The notes under the pieces were generated by a model, which was given only the letters and a program-made list of their open reading frames with translations, was not told the DNA's origin and made no database searches. A program made the position numbers and the translations under genes. This document shows positions 45,157 to 54,673 of a DNA stretch of 64,000 nucleotides, piece by piece. Where the stretch lies: positions 3,286,001 to 3,350,000 of the forward strand of contig CBDHGL010000003.1 in assembly GCA_965263105.1 (NCBI GenBank), written 5' to 3'. Numbering within the stretch: the stretch's first letter is position 1; each line of letters begins with the position of its first letter. Source of the DNA: JBCCTX01 sp965263105. GTDB lineage: Bacteria > Bacteroidota > Bacteroidia > J057.

Positions 45157-45603
45157 TCAGTCCTCTTTTCTGCTTACTTCGATCTCGATTTCGGCCTTTA
45201 CTTCCTTGTGCAAATGGATCGTACCGGTATAGGAACCCGTTTGACGAATGTCTTCAACGGTTATTGTTTTCCTATCGATATCCAAATCTTTCTCCTTCAA
45301 TTTGTTAGCGATTTGAAGGGCGGTTACGGATCCAAATAATTTTCCATCCGCACCTGCTAGGGTTTCGATTTCAATTTTTATCCCCTCAATCTTGGTCGCA
45401 AGATCTTCAGCCTGCTGCTTGATATGCTCATACTTATGAGAGGCTTGCCTTTTCTTCTCTTCTAAGGCCTTTCTATTTGAAGCAGTCGCCAGGATGGCAA
45501 GTCCTTGAGGGATCAGATAGTTTCTGGCATAGCCAGGTTTTACCTTGACCACATCGTCTGTGTCTCCAAGATTTCGGATCGGTTGCTTTAGTATAACTTC
45601 CAT
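45157..45603 (-). CDS. rplI: 50S ribosomal protein L9
   Basis: 148 aa, the usual length. The N-terminal 23S rRNA-binding domain shows GDTDDVVKVKPGYARNYLIP and ends in the long connecting helix (KRQASHKYEHIKQQAEDLA). The C-terminal domain starts at IEIETLAGADGKLFGSVT. Third gene of the conserved rpsF-rpsR-rplI cluster, 9 bp after rpsR. Confidence 0.97.
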   Translation of the reverse strand: MEVILKQPIRNLGDTDDVVKVKPGYARNYLIPQGLAILATASNRKALEEKKRQASHKYEHIKQQAEDLATKIEGIKIEIETLAGADGKLFGSVTALQIANKLKEKDLDIDRKTITVEDIRQTGSYTGTIHLHKEVKAEIEIEVSRKED

Positions 45604-45612
45604 AATGAGGAT

Positions 45613-45891
45613 TTACTTCAATTCATCAGTTACAAAAGGAAGGAGAGCCAAATGCCTGGCGCGCTTAATAGCTACAGAAAGCCTGCGCTGGTATTTTAGG
45701 CTTGTTCCAGTGATTCTACGAGGAAGAATCTTGCCTTGCTCGTTGACAAACTTTAACAAAAAGTCAGGATCTTTGTAATCAATATATTTTATTCCTGCCT
45801 TCTTGAAACGACAGTATTTCTTCTGGATAGTCGTCGTTTTAATCTTGTTGACCGCCGTGGGGCCAATATTACCTTCTCTCTGTCTTGCCAT
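45613..45891 (-). CDS. rpsR: 30S ribosomal protein S18
   Basis: 92 aa. It carries KKYCRFKKAGIKYIDYKD and ILPRRITGTSLKYQRRLSVAIKRARHLALLP, the S18 core that pairs with S6 on the platform of the small subunit. An N-terminal extension (MARQREGNIGP) is common in this phylum. It lies 99 bp downstream of rpsF. Confidence 0.97.
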   Translation of the reverse strand: MARQREGNIGPTAVNKIKTTTIQKKYCRFKKAGIKYIDYKDPDFLLKFVNEQGKILPRRITGTSLKYQRRLSVAIKRARHLALLPFVTDELK

Positions 45892-45990
45892 TTAGATAGC
45901 TAATTTTCGTTGCTTTACTTCAGTAAAAGCAAACAGGGTGAATACCAATAAATGAAAAAATAATAGGGTTAGGTAAATAGAAATGAAGAC

Positions 45991-46368
45991 TTAACGCTTC
46001 AAATCTTTTCGTAAACCAAATCCTTGTTCTCTACGCTTTTGATTATAGGCTACAGCGTGCTTATCCAATTTGACAGTCAAATAACGCAAAATAGATTCGT
46101 TGTACCGATAATCTTGTTCTAACTCATCGATGAACTCAGTGTAGCTCGTGAACTCAAGGTAGGCATAGTAACCATTGGTTTTCTTCTGGATAGGATAGGC
46201 TAATTTGCGCATCCCCCAATGTTCTGTGTTGTGAACCTTCCCCCCTTTTCCTTCAATCATCTTAATATAGTTCTTTACTGCCTCCTTATATTCACCCTCG
46301 GACAGTTCGGGATTGAGGATGAATGTCGTTTCGTACTCGTTTTGTACTTTCTTGACTTCTAATTCCAT
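45991..46368 (-). CDS. rpsF: 30S ribosomal protein S6
   Basis: 125 aa. The S6 ferredoxin-like fold is shown by YETTFILNPELSE, GGKVHNTEHWGMRKLAYPIQKKTNGYY and RYNESILRYLTVKLDKHA. It binds S18 during 30S assembly. First gene of the cluster, with its own promoter directly upstream (46391-46398). Confidence 0.97.
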   Translation of the reverse strand: MELEVKKVQNEYETTFILNPELSEGEYKEAVKNYIKMIEGKGGKVHNTEHWGMRKLAYPIQKKTNGYYAYLEFTSYTEFIDELEQDYRYNESILRYLTVKLDKHAVAYNQKRREQGFGLRKDLKR

Positions 46369-46390
46369 ACAGGTTCTTAATTCTAGGCTG

Positions 46391-46398
46391 CAAATGTA
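46391..46398 (-). promoter_or_regulatory. -7 element of the ribosomal protein operon
   Basis: Minus-strand TACATTTG, an exact TAnnTTTG, 22 bases upstream of the rpsF start codon. The expected -33 position (about 46418-46421) reads CATG, so only the -7 element is convincing. Confidence 0.5.
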
Positions 46399-46473
46399 GT
46401 ACTTTTTTGCATATAATCATGAGAGATTTTTGAATAAATGATTATAAAGGATGGAAATGGAAGGAATTCTATC

Positions 46474-46481
46474 TATATTTG
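46474..46481 (+). promoter_or_regulatory. -7 element giving a nearly leaderless transcript
   Basis: TATATTTG is an exact TAnnTTTG. A start about 7 bases further on falls only a few bases before the ATG at 46492. The -33 box is weak (ATGG at 19 bp). Confidence 0.45.
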
Positions 46482-46491
46482 CCCCACTAAA

Positions 46492-46836
46492 ATGAAAAGA
46501 GCTCCGCTCACATATCATTTACTGCTTGCATTGGTTGGAGGCTATGCTATTCTGGCATTTGCCCGGATAAATAAGCATAACTTTTATCACCACTACTATC
46601 GGGTTATTGAAGAAGTTCAGACCCGAAATTCACAGGAGTGGGAAGCCGCTGCAACCTTGACGATATTTGCAGAGACAGTAGCACCCACCGTACAGCTTGA
46701 GACCTTACTGCCAACCTGGATTGATGCTAAGTGGGAAACGGGTTTATCTTTCTCTTACCTCTTTAGCAAGCTAGTGGATAGAGGCTTGGATAAGAGCGTT
46801 TGGTACTTCAGCGCTCATCCTGCTCAAGCTCCTTAG
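46492..46836 (+). CDS. Small single-pass membrane protein of unknown function
   Basis: 114 aa from MKRAPLTYH. An upstream ATG at 46438 would add 18 residues but lies before the probable promoter -7 box. One hydrophobic segment (about 7-22, YHLLLALVGGYAILAF) is followed by a His/Tyr-rich stretch (NKHNFYHHYYRV) and a soluble tail. No family recognised. It sits between the divergent rpsF promoter and secDF on the secDF strand. Confidence 0.6.
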   Translation: MKRAPLTYHLLLALVGGYAILAFARINKHNFYHHYYRVIEEVQTRNSQEWEAAATLTIFAETVAPTVQLETLLPTWIDAKWETGLSFSYLFSKLVDRGLDKSVWYFSAHPAQAP

Positions 46837-46966
46837 CCTAGGTTTTTAACCTTCCCAATAATTTTAGCCCCCCCTTCTCCCTTCTCCTTTTTGGGAGGCA
46901 TAGAAGATTCAAAGTTACTTTCCTAAGCGCTTTGCCGCTTACAACCCATTAATTTGTTCTTAAACA

Positions 46967-49900
46967 ATGAGAAATAAAAATACCGTTATAGCCCTTCTGA
47001 TAATATTTATTGGAATTTGTGCTTACAATTTGTATTGGACCTATGTTCAATTTAACTATGAAGGCCAGATCAGCTCTTTGCAAGAAAGAGTAGAGCAAAA
47101 AGACAGCCTTGCCATCCGGGAACTGGACGCCAGGCTGGAAGACAATGATTTCCAGGAAACCTACCAAAAATCGATAGACAATTCTTTTACCCTGGGTTTG
47201 GATCTACAAGGAGGAATGTTCGTAACCTTGGAAGTAGGGGTAGACGATGTGGTACGACAGTTGGCTGGGTCCAATGGAGAAGACTCCTCCTTTGTAAGAG
47301 CCCTAGCCTGTGCCAATGAAAGACAAGAAAGTGCACAAGAGAATTTCGTCCCACTCTTTGTTGATTGTTTTCGGGAAATAGCCCCCAATCAGAGCTTGGG
47401 AGCCATCTTTGCTAGTCCTGAGCGTCAGATTAGTATTAGTACAGCAGATGAGCAGGTGATTGAAATGTTGAACCTCGAAGCTCAGTCTGCGGTAGAACGT
47501 ACCTTCAATATCATTCGTACCCGGATTGACCAATTTGGTGTTGCCTCTCCTAATATGCAACTCCAGGAAGGAACAGGACGGATATTATTGGAACTCCCTG
47601 GGGTCAAAGAGCCAGAACGTGTTCGTCGACTCCTTCGTAGCACCGCAAAACTAGAATTTTGGACTACCCATAATATGGTGGATGGGTATCGGGTCTTGTT
47701 TCAGGCGAATGAAAAGCTAAAATCAATCTATGGAATCGTAGACGAAGATTCTATATCGGCAGATTCTAGCCTGGTCAACGATCTGGCTAGCGATAGTACG
47801 CTATTGGCGGAAGCAGACACCGATACAAGCGCAAGTGATACAAGTTCTTTCACCTCTTTTACAGAAGAAGACGCGGAGGAAGATTTAACGGAACTTTCAG
47901 ATGCAGAGCGAGATGAGCAATTAGCCGATTTTAAACGAAAAAATCCTCTTTTTGGTGTTCTGCAACTCTTTGATCCTTCCCAACAAGATCCCAATAATAC
48001 CTGGCCTGTCGTCGGATTGGCCAATGAGAATGACACCTCGCAGATCAACCAATATCTCGCGATGGATGAGATTAAAGTGCTCATCCCTGATGACATGAGA
48101 TTTGCCTGGTCCTATAAATCTAGGGAAGACAATGAAAGGTTATATGAATTGATTACCCTGAAAAGCCCTGTGCTCGGGGGAGAGGTTGTTACAGATGCTC
48201 GCCAAGACTTTGACCAGCAAGGTAAGGCTGAAGTATCCATGGGGATGAATGTTGAAGGGGCCAAAGACTGGGCGACCATTACGGAGAATAACGTAAATCG
48301 TCATGTTGCGATTGTCTTGGACAATTTGGTGTATTCATTTCCTGTAATCAACCAGCGTATTGGAGGAGGTCAGTCCTCTATCGCCGGGAACTTTACGATA
48401 GATGAAGCTAAAGACTTGGCTAACGTACTCAAGGCTGGTCAGCTTCCTGTTCCCGCGAGAATCGAAGGGGAAGACGTAGTTGGGCCTACCTTAGGAGAGG
48501 AGAATATCCAAAGAGGATGGAAGTCCTTTATTATGGCCTTTGTGGTTACCCTCATTTTCATGGCGTTCTATTACGCCAGAGCAGGCTTCGTGGCTAACTT
48601 GGCTTTGATAGCCAACCTCATTTTTATTTTAGGATGCTCCGCTGCCTTCACCATTGTGCTTACCGTTCCCGGTATTGCGGCAGTAGTATTGACCGTAGGT
48701 ATGGCTGTAGACGCCAATGTGCTGATATTTGAACGGATTCGGGAAGAAATGGCCAAGGGTAAAACCCTAAAAGCTTCGATTAAGTCCGGCTTTAGCAATG
48801 CCTTCTCCTCGGTTATGGATGCAAATATCACTACCTTCTTGACTGGCGTAGTTCTGTATGCTTTCGGTATCGGACCTGTAAGAGGTTTTGCAGTTTCCCT
48901 GATGATCGGAATTATCACTTCCTTGATTTCCGCCCTGATTATTACTCGACTCATTTTAGATTATTATGCCAACAAAGGGAAAAATTCCATTTCATTTGGT
49001 TATCCCTTCACTACAGGTCTATTTGATAAGATAAAGATGAACATGGTTGGCCGCCGCAAAACTTTCTATACCATTTCAGGTGCATTGGTGATCTTGTTTA
49101 TTCTATCCTTCCTTGGCTTAGGCTTCAAAACAGGCGTAGATTTCCAAGGTGGGCGCCAATTTGTGGTAGCCTTCTTTGAAAATGAACAAGCTGCGCCCTT
49201 GAGCAGTTCGGATGTGGAGCAAATTCGAAAGGACCTAACCGCTTCCTTTGAGTCAGATGCTCCTATCATCAAGACCTTGAGCTCGAGCAACCAACTGATG
49301 ATTACCTCGAGTTATAAAGTAGCAGATCGAGAGGCAACCGAAGAGGTACAAAATATCTTGATGGATGGCTTGAATAAAAATTATAGCCAATTCGACAAGC
49401 GGGTTATTAGTAGCTCGGATGTAGGGCCTACAGTGGCAAGTGACATCCGACAAGCTGCTTTCCTGGCGGTTCTTTTCTCCCTTATAATCATTTTCTTCTA
49501 TATCCTCTTGCGTTTTAGGAAATGGCAATATAGTCTCGGCGCCATAATAGCGATTTTTCATGATGTAATAATCGTTCTGGGAGTGTTCTCCCTGTTAGGG
49601 CAGTTGGACCTTCCCTTTAGCGTGGAGATCAACCAAACACTCATTGCCGCCTTGTTGACCATTATCGGATATTCAATCAATGATACGGTGGTCGTGTTTG
49701 ACCGCATCCGGGAGAATATTGGTGAAATGAAGTCCAATTCTCTGAAAGAGATTTATAACGTTTCTATAGACCAAACGATAAGCCGAACCCTCATTACATC
49801 GGTTACTACCCTTTTGACAGCGCTTATCCTCTTTATTTTTGGAGGAGACGTTATCAAGGGCTTTACCTTCGCCATCATTATTGGAATTATGGTGGGGACC

Positions 49901-49975
49901 TACTCTTCTATTTTTGTAGCGAGTCCTATTTCTTTAGACCTCATTGCTAAAGAAAGAGGAAAAGCTGAAGCATAG
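46967..49975 (+). CDS. secDF: Protein translocase subunit SecDF (fused)
   Basis: 1002 aa. SecD half: first membrane helix about 6-25, motif GLDLQGGMF (77-84), periplasmic P1 region, five clustered membrane helices about 510-670 with AGQLPVPARIEG and GMAVDANVLIFERIREE. SecF half: helix about 692-712, GVDFQGGRQF, and the membrane cluster with GYSINDTVVVFDRIRENI. SecDF uses the proton gradient to assist late steps of Sec export. The P1 region holds an acidic Ser/Asp/Glu-rich insert (about 250-320) absent from E. coli SecD. Fusion is normal in Bacteroidota. A symmetrical terminator follows. Confidence 0.96.
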   Translation: MRNKNTVIALLIIFIGICAYNLYWTYVQFNYEGQISSLQERVEQKDSLAIRELDARLEDNDFQETYQKSIDNSFTLGLDLQGGMFVTLEVGVDDVVRQLAGSNGEDSSFVRALACANERQESAQENFVPLFVDCFREIAPNQSLGAIFASPERQISISTADEQVIEMLNLEAQSAVERTFNIIRTRIDQFGVASPNMQLQEGTGRILLELPGVKEPERVRRLLRSTAKLEFWTTHNMVDGYRVLFQANEKLKSIYGIVDEDSISADSSLVNDLASDSTLLAEADTDTSASDTSSFTSFTEEDAEEDLTELSDAERDEQLADFKRKNPLFGVLQLFDPSQQDPNNTWPVVGLANENDTSQINQYLAMDEIKVLIPDDMRFAWSYKSREDNERLYELITLKSPVLGGEVVTDARQDFDQQGKAEVSMGMNVEGAKDWATITENNVNRHVAIVLDNLVYSFPVINQRIGGGQSSIAGNFTIDEAKDLANVLKAGQLPVPARIEGEDVVGPTLGEENIQRGWKSFIMAFVVTLIFMAFYYARAGFVANLALIANLIFILGCSAAFTIVLTVPGIAAVVLTVGMAVDANVLIFERIREEMAKGKTLKASIKSGFSNAFSSVMDANITTFLTGVVLYAFGIGPVRGFAVSLMIGIITSLISALIITRLILDYYANKGKNSISFGYPFTTGLFDKIKMNMVGRRKTFYTISGALVILFILSFLGLGFKTGVDFQGGRQFVVAFFENEQAAPLSSSDVEQIRKDLTASFESDAPIIKTLSSSNQLMITSSYKVADREATEEVQNILMDGLNKNYSQFDKRVISSSDVGPTVASDIRQAAFLAVLFSLIIIFFYILLRFRKWQYSLGAIIAIFHDVIIVLGVFSLLGQLDLPFSVEINQTLIAALLTIIGYSINDTVVVFDRIRENIGEMKSNSLKEIYNVSIDQTISRTLITSVTTLLTALILFIFGGDVIKGFTFAIIIGIMVGTYSSIFVASPISLDLIAKERGKAEA

Positions 49976-49991
49976 ACCCAAGTCTATTCAT

Positions 49992-50024
49992 AAAAAAAGA
50001 CCGAATTTATTTCGGTCTTTTTTT
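49992..50024 (+). terminator. Intrinsic terminator of secDF
   Basis: Perfect 14-bp stem: AAAAAAAGACCGAA with TTCGGTCTTTTTTT around a 5-nt loop, ending in a T run, 17 bases past the stop. The A tract on the left would let it also work on the minus strand. Confidence 0.9.
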
Positions 50025-50082
50025 ATGGGATATATTTCATAAAAACGCTAAACTTTCAATACTTATTGATAGTTTTAAATAT

Positions 50083-51501
50083 ATGAAAATGAAAAGGGCA
50101 ATTTTATGGTTTAGAAATGATCTGAGGCTTACAGATCATGAGCCCTTGGTGAAAGCTATTCATTCAGCCAAAGAAATTATCCCCGTTTATTGCTGGGATC
50201 CACGCAGGTGGAGAAAGGATCCATATGGTCAGATAAAAACAGGAGCATTTAGGACTCAGTTTATAAAGGAAAGTCTGGAAGAATTAGACCGAAGCTTGAA
50301 AGAACGGGGAAGCTACTTGTACTTCATAGAAGGGGCTCCTGAAGAAGTTCTTCCCCAACTGGCTACCGAATTTGGTGCTTCGGCCGTTTTTGCTCATAAG
50401 GAGGTGGGGACTGAGGAAGCAGCTGTTGAGTGCGGATTAGAAGAAGGTCTTTTCCCTCTGGGAATAGATTTAAAACTCTTTTGGGGGAGAACTCTATTAA
50501 ATTTGACCGACCTCCCCATGCCCATTCGATTTATTCCGGAAGTATTTACCCAATTTCGGAAAGAAGTAGAACGGAGTGTGGCGATTCGTCCGCTATTCCC
50601 TTCTCCCAGGGAAATTTCCTCCCCTTCGATGGGATCACAGGACTTTTGGGAAGGCTTTCCAAAGAAAATCTATTTGTCTAGGGAAGAAAGTATTTCAGGT
50701 GTTCTTCCTTTCAAAGGAGGAGAATCAGCAGGAACGGAGCGAATCCATGCGTATATATGGGAAAAAGACCTCCTCAAGACGTATAAGGAAACTCGCAATC
50801 AACTTTTGGGAGGAGATTATTCCTCCAAATTTTCCCCTTGGCTCGCCCTAGGATGTATTTCTCCTAGAAGCATATATCAAGAGGTGAAAAGGTATGAAAA
50901 TGAAAGGATAAAAAACGATTCGACTTATTGGCTAATTTTTGAGTTGCTGTGGAGGGATTATTTCCATTTTATCAGCCACAAGCATGGGAATAAGCTTTTT
51001 TTGAGGGGAGGAATCCAAAATCGAAACTTAGTAGTTACTCCAGATACACTCAAATGGGAGGCTTGGAAAGATGGCATGACAGGAGTTCCTTTTGTGGATG
51101 CTAACATGAGGGAGCTCAAACATACGGGTTTTATGTCCAATCGAGGAAGGCAGAACGTTGCTTCTTTTTTGGTAAATGACTTAGGCCAAGATTGGAGGAA
51201 AGGCGCTGCTTACTTTGAAAGCCTACTTATCGATTATGACGTGTGTAGTAATTGGGGGAATTGGAATTATGTAGCAGGGGTTGGTAATGATCCACGTAAG
51301 CACAGGTATTTCAATGTCATTTCTCAAGGTAAACGCTACGATCCTAAGGGAGAATATGTGAAACGTTGGGTTCCTGAGTTATCTTCCTTACCTCATAGCC
51401 TAATCCACGAGCCGTGGACAAGCCCAGAACAAGTGAAGCAACTAGGGGTAGAGCTTGGAAAAGATTATCCCCATTCATTCCTCGCTCCGATTAGTATCTA
51501 A
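50083..51501 (+). CDS. DASH-type cryptochrome / photolyase
   Basis: This 472-aa protein has a photolyase N-terminal alpha/beta domain (AILWFRNDLRLTDHEPL, VYCWDPR). The FAD-binding helical domain carries KGGESAGTERIHAY, LLKTYKETRNQLLGGDYSSKFSPWLALGCISPR, ELLWRDYFHF, HTGFMSNRGRQNVASFLVNDL and the late DYDVCSNWGNWNYVAGVGNDPR. YKETRN and the NWNYVAGVGNDPR form mark the CRY-DASH branch. Members bind FAD and a folate antenna and repair cyclobutane dimers in single-stranded DNA, or signal blue light. It could start at codon 3 (MKRAIL). It stands alone, 4 bp from a convergent gene. Confidence 0.9.
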   Translation: MKMKRAILWFRNDLRLTDHEPLVKAIHSAKEIIPVYCWDPRRWRKDPYGQIKTGAFRTQFIKESLEELDRSLKERGSYLYFIEGAPEEVLPQLATEFGASAVFAHKEVGTEEAAVECGLEEGLFPLGIDLKLFWGRTLLNLTDLPMPIRFIPEVFTQFRKEVERSVAIRPLFPSPREISSPSMGSQDFWEGFPKKIYLSREESISGVLPFKGGESAGTERIHAYIWEKDLLKTYKETRNQLLGGDYSSKFSPWLALGCISPRSIYQEVKRYENERIKNDSTYWLIFELLWRDYFHFISHKHGNKLFLRGGIQNRNLVVTPDTLKWEAWKDGMTGVPFVDANMRELKHTGFMSNRGRQNVASFLVNDLGQDWRKGAAYFESLLIDYDVCSNWGNWNYVAGVGNDPRKHRYFNVISQGKRYDPKGEYVKRWVPELSSLPHSLIHEPWTSPEQVKQLGVELGKDYPHSFLAPISI

Positions 51502-51505
51502 ATCC

Positions 51506-52546
51506 TTAATTTCCCTCCCCGCGCGGCCCTCCTGTTGCACTTGTTTTAGACCTCTTTTCTTTGGGAGGTTTTCTCTCAATTAGGTACACTTTTAAATCGT
51601 CCAGGTATCTTTGAGGGCGATTATTTACATCTTCGACCAACTTGTTCACACTGGCACTGAGAGAATTCAAGTTATTGTATAATTCATCGTTATTGAGTAG
51701 TAGGCCCAGGGTACCTTTAGAAGAATCTATCTTGGCAATGGTATGTTCCAGGTTGCCCGTAGCAGACTTCACATTGCTAGCAAGGGCCCGAAACTCTTTG
51801 GCAACCTCTACCAGGGTATCGGTAGTGACTTTGGTATTTTGGATAATACCTTCGATATTTTCTCTGTTATTAGAAATTCCCACCATGAGGGAATCTGTAT
51901 GTTGGATAAGGTCTATGAATGTAGTAGAAAGTTCATCGAGATTGGATGACATTTTTTTGATATTGGCTGCTGAAACCTGTACATCTTCGATTGTATTGAG
52001 AATGGCGTTCTTACCTCGGGGATCCTGCAACATGGAGTTGAATTGGGAGACTGTCTTATTGAGCTCTGTCGCCAATACGCCAATTTGAACCAGAAGGTCT
52101 TCTCCACTATTGGTTACCACGCTCCCCAATTGGTCGAATAAATCACTTTCGCGGGCTCCAGGGATAGTGTCCCCATTTTGATAGAAGGAACTTGCTTGAA
52201 TAGAATCGTCAAACATGATTTCCATGGCACCCGCACCCAGCATATTGGTTTTTATAATGGTGGCTTTAGCGTGTTCGGGAATGGAAAGAGGATCATCAAA
52301 TTGCAATTCAACAATGACCATACCGCGTTTCTGATCCATGAACATATCGGAAATTTTTCCGACCCGCAAACCCTTCATAATGATGGGATTACTCTGTATT
52401 AAAGGGGTTACATCTCGGTATTCAGAATATAGGTACATTCTGTCGCCAAACATTTTATTGCCTTGCAAGTATTTGGTTCCCACCACAAAGAGGACCAAAC
52501 CCAACAAGGCAAAAAGACCCACCTTTACTTCATTTCTGATTTTCAA
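51506..52546 (-). CDS. MlaD/MCE-domain protein
   Basis: This 346-aa protein has a single N-terminal membrane anchor (about 8-25, VGLFALLGLVLFVVG). The MCE domain (about 36-115) shows YRDVTPLIQSNPIIMKGLRVGKI and ATIIKTNMLGAGAMEI. A long helical/coiled-coil tail (about 130-330) and a basic end follow. MCE proteins form hexameric rings that carry lipids between membranes, usually with an MlaE permease and MlaF ATPase. Neither is next to it here. A probable -7 box (TAGTTTTG on the minus strand, 52575-52582) lies upstream. Confidence 0.9.
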   Translation of the reverse strand: MKIRNEVKVGLFALLGLVLFVVGTKYLQGNKMFGDRMYLYSEYRDVTPLIQSNPIIMKGLRVGKISDMFMDQKRGMVIVELQFDDPLSIPEHAKATIIKTNMLGAGAMEIMFDDSIQASSFYQNGDTIPGARESDLFDQLGSVVTNSGEDLLVQIGVLATELNKTVSQFNSMLQDPRGKNAILNTIEDVQVSAANIKKMSSNLDELSTTFIDLIQHTDSLMVGISNNRENIEGIIQNTKVTTDTLVEVAKEFRALASNVKSATGNLEHTIAKIDSSKGTLGLLLNNDELYNNLNSLSASVNKLVEDVNNRPQRYLDDLKVYLIERKPPKEKRSKTSATGGPRGEGN

Positions 52547-52574
52547 ATCTTTGTTTTTTTCTTTTTTCCTAACC

Positions 52575-52582
52575 CAAAACTA
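52575..52582 (-). promoter_or_regulatory. -7 element upstream of the MCE gene
   Basis: Minus-strand TAGTTTTG, an exact TAnnTTTG, 28 bases upstream of the ATG at 52546. The -33 position has no good TTTG. Confidence 0.4.
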
Positions 52583-52607
52583 ATGAAATGAACTTGTATT
52601 CTCTAAT

Positions 52608-54611
52608 TTAATAACTCAGTAGCTTTTCTACCGCTTCTTCAAGCTTAGCAGAAGCTAAGAATTGTTGCTCCAGTTGGGGCTGAAAGGGAACAGGTGTATC
52701 GAGGGAACCAACGCGTACTACCGGACCATCCAACGACTCAAAGCAGTACTGAGATACCTCTGCTGCGATCTCGGCTCCAAAAGCCCCTGTGTAGGTAGCT
52801 TCATAGAGAACCACGCATTTCCCCGTTTTTCGGACGGATTGGAAAACGGCTTCCTTGTCCCAGGGTAGGAGGGTCTGGAGATCTACTATCTCGATTTCAC
52901 CCTGATATCCTTTCTCCTTGCACAATTCTTTCGCCCAGTGGACTCCTAGGCCATAGGTAATAATGCTCAGCTCTGTACCCGTTTGGATTATGTTGGCCTC
53001 TCCTATAGGGATACCATAATAGGCCTCCGGTACGGGTTCCGATAATTTTCTGTATAAGGCTTTGTGCTCAAAATACATGATGGGATTGGGATCAGAAATA
53101 GCACTGATCAACAAGCCTTTGGCAGTATAAGGGTCTGACGGGAAGACCACTTTCAACCCTGGGGTATGCGTAAACCAGGACTCGATACTTTGGGAATGGT
53201 AGGGCCCGGCTCCTGTTGAGCCGCCTGTGGGCATGCGAACCACCACATCAGGGGCATGGCCCCAACGATAGTGAGTTTTGGCCAGGTTGTTGATAATTTG
53301 GTTGAAGCCACAAGAGACAAAGTCGGCAAACTGCATTTCGACGATGGCCTTTTTCCCTCCCAATGAAAGCCCCATTCCGGCTCCTAAAATCGCAGATTCA
53401 CAAAGGGGGGTATTGCGAACCCGTTCTTTGCCAAATTTTTCCACAAAACCTTCGGAGGCTTTAAAAACCCCTCCGTATTCTGCTACATCCTGACCCATTA
53501 GGATACATTCCGGGTGCTTTTCCATCGCTTGGTACATACCTTCCTGGATCGCATCTATGAAGCGTAAGGACCTATTTCCCTTCTCTGGATTGAGCACGGA
53601 TCTAGCGTATTCAAAAGAGGCATACACTTCTGTGAGCTCCTTATCAAGCTGGGCTTCTACCTCTTCCGCCTCAAAAGCCATTTTCACAGCTTGGTTGATC
53701 TGCGCTTTCAGGGTTTTCTGGATTTCTTCTATCTGTCCCGTTTCCAGTATCCCCAAACTCATCAAGTATTTTTCGTAATTCTCTACCGGATCCTTGGGCT
53801 GCCACTCTTCGAATATCTCTGAGGGAATATACTTGGTGCCCGATGCCTCTTCATGGCCTCGCATCCGAAAGGTCATGCATTCTAATAATACAGGTTGATG
53901 GGTTTCACGGATTTGTTGGGCCAGTCGTTGTACGGTATGATATACTTCCAGCACATTGTTTCCATCAATCCTTACCCCTTCCATACCATATCCAATTGCC
54001 CGGTCAGCCAAGGTTTTGGCCCTGTATTGCTCATTTACTGGGGTGGAGAGCCCATAACCATTGTTCTCTATGACAAAGAGTACGGGAAGTTCCCATACGG
54101 AGGCTACATTCAAGGCTTCGTGTACGTCTCCTTCACTACTGCCCCCATCTCCCATGAAAGGGGCTGCAAGGGCTGAGCGCTTATCCAACTTGCTCGCCAG
54201 TGCCAAGCCATCTGCCACGGGCAGCATGGCTCCCAAGTGGGAAATCATCCCAAAAATATTTTTGTCAGGAAGACCAAAATGGAAAGAACGATCTCTGCCT
54301 TGGGTAAAGCCCGAGGGCTTCCCTAACCATTGCGCAATCAATCGCTCCAAGGGAACTTTTCGAGTGGTGAAAACACCCAGATTTCTATGGAGGGGAAGGA
54401 TGTAGTCTTGTTCTTCAAGTGCCTTAGTCAGCCCTACTGAAATAGCTTCCTGTCCAATTCCAGAAAACCACTTGCTGATTTTTCCCTGGCGAAGGAGAAT
54501 CAGCATTTTTTGTTCGATCAAACGAGGAAAAAGCAGGTCTTGGTAGAGATCTAGGAGAAACTCGTTGCTCAGGGCTTTTTTATCAAAACTTAATGCATGT
54601 TGTAGTTCCAT
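52608..54611 (-). CDS. 2-oxo-acid (branched-chain/pyruvate-type) dehydrogenase E1, fused alpha and beta subunits
   Basis: 667 aa from MELQHALSF; an ATG two codons upstream is possible. The alpha part (about 1-330) has the thiamine diphosphate motif MGDGGSSEGD ... IENN (GDG at about 154, NN at about 183), plus SGIGQEAISVG and HRNLGVF. The beta part (about 340-667) has LMGQDVAEYGGVFK, NTPLCESAILGAGMGLSLGG, RMPTGGSTGAGPYHSQ and the C-terminal transketolase-like domain. It decarboxylates a 2-oxo acid and passes the acyl group to lipoyl-E2, which is not in the window. Substrate (branched-chain versus pyruvate) cannot be settled. Its promoter is divergent from DUF1826 and contains a shared palindromic operator. 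Confidence 0.92.
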   Translation of the reverse strand: MELQHALSFDKKALSNEFLLDLYQDLLFPRLIEQKMLILLRQGKISKWFSGIGQEAISVGLTKALEEQDYILPLHRNLGVFTTRKVPLERLIAQWLGKPSGFTQGRDRSFHFGLPDKNIFGMISHLGAMLPVADGLALASKLDKRSALAAPFMGDGGSSEGDVHEALNVASVWELPVLFVIENNGYGLSTPVNEQYRAKTLADRAIGYGMEGVRIDGNNVLEVYHTVQRLAQQIRETHQPVLLECMTFRMRGHEEASGTKYIPSEIFEEWQPKDPVENYEKYLMSLGILETGQIEEIQKTLKAQINQAVKMAFEAEEVEAQLDKELTEVYASFEYARSVLNPEKGNRSLRFIDAIQEGMYQAMEKHPECILMGQDVAEYGGVFKASEGFVEKFGKERVRNTPLCESAILGAGMGLSLGGKKAIVEMQFADFVSCGFNQIINNLAKTHYRWGHAPDVVVRMPTGGSTGAGPYHSQSIESWFTHTPGLKVVFPSDPYTAKGLLISAISDPNPIMYFEHKALYRKLSEPVPEAYYGIPIGEANIIQTGTELSIITYGLGVHWAKELCKEKGYQGEIEIVDLQTLLPWDKEAVFQSVRKTGKCVVLYEATYTGAFGAEIAAEVSQYCFESLDGPVVRVGSLDTPVPFQPQLEQQFLASAKLEEAVEKLLSY

Positions 54612-54673
54612 ATACAAGTATAAGGCACTTCATAGTACATGACAAAAAATGGAATTGTATAATTCCCCTTATA

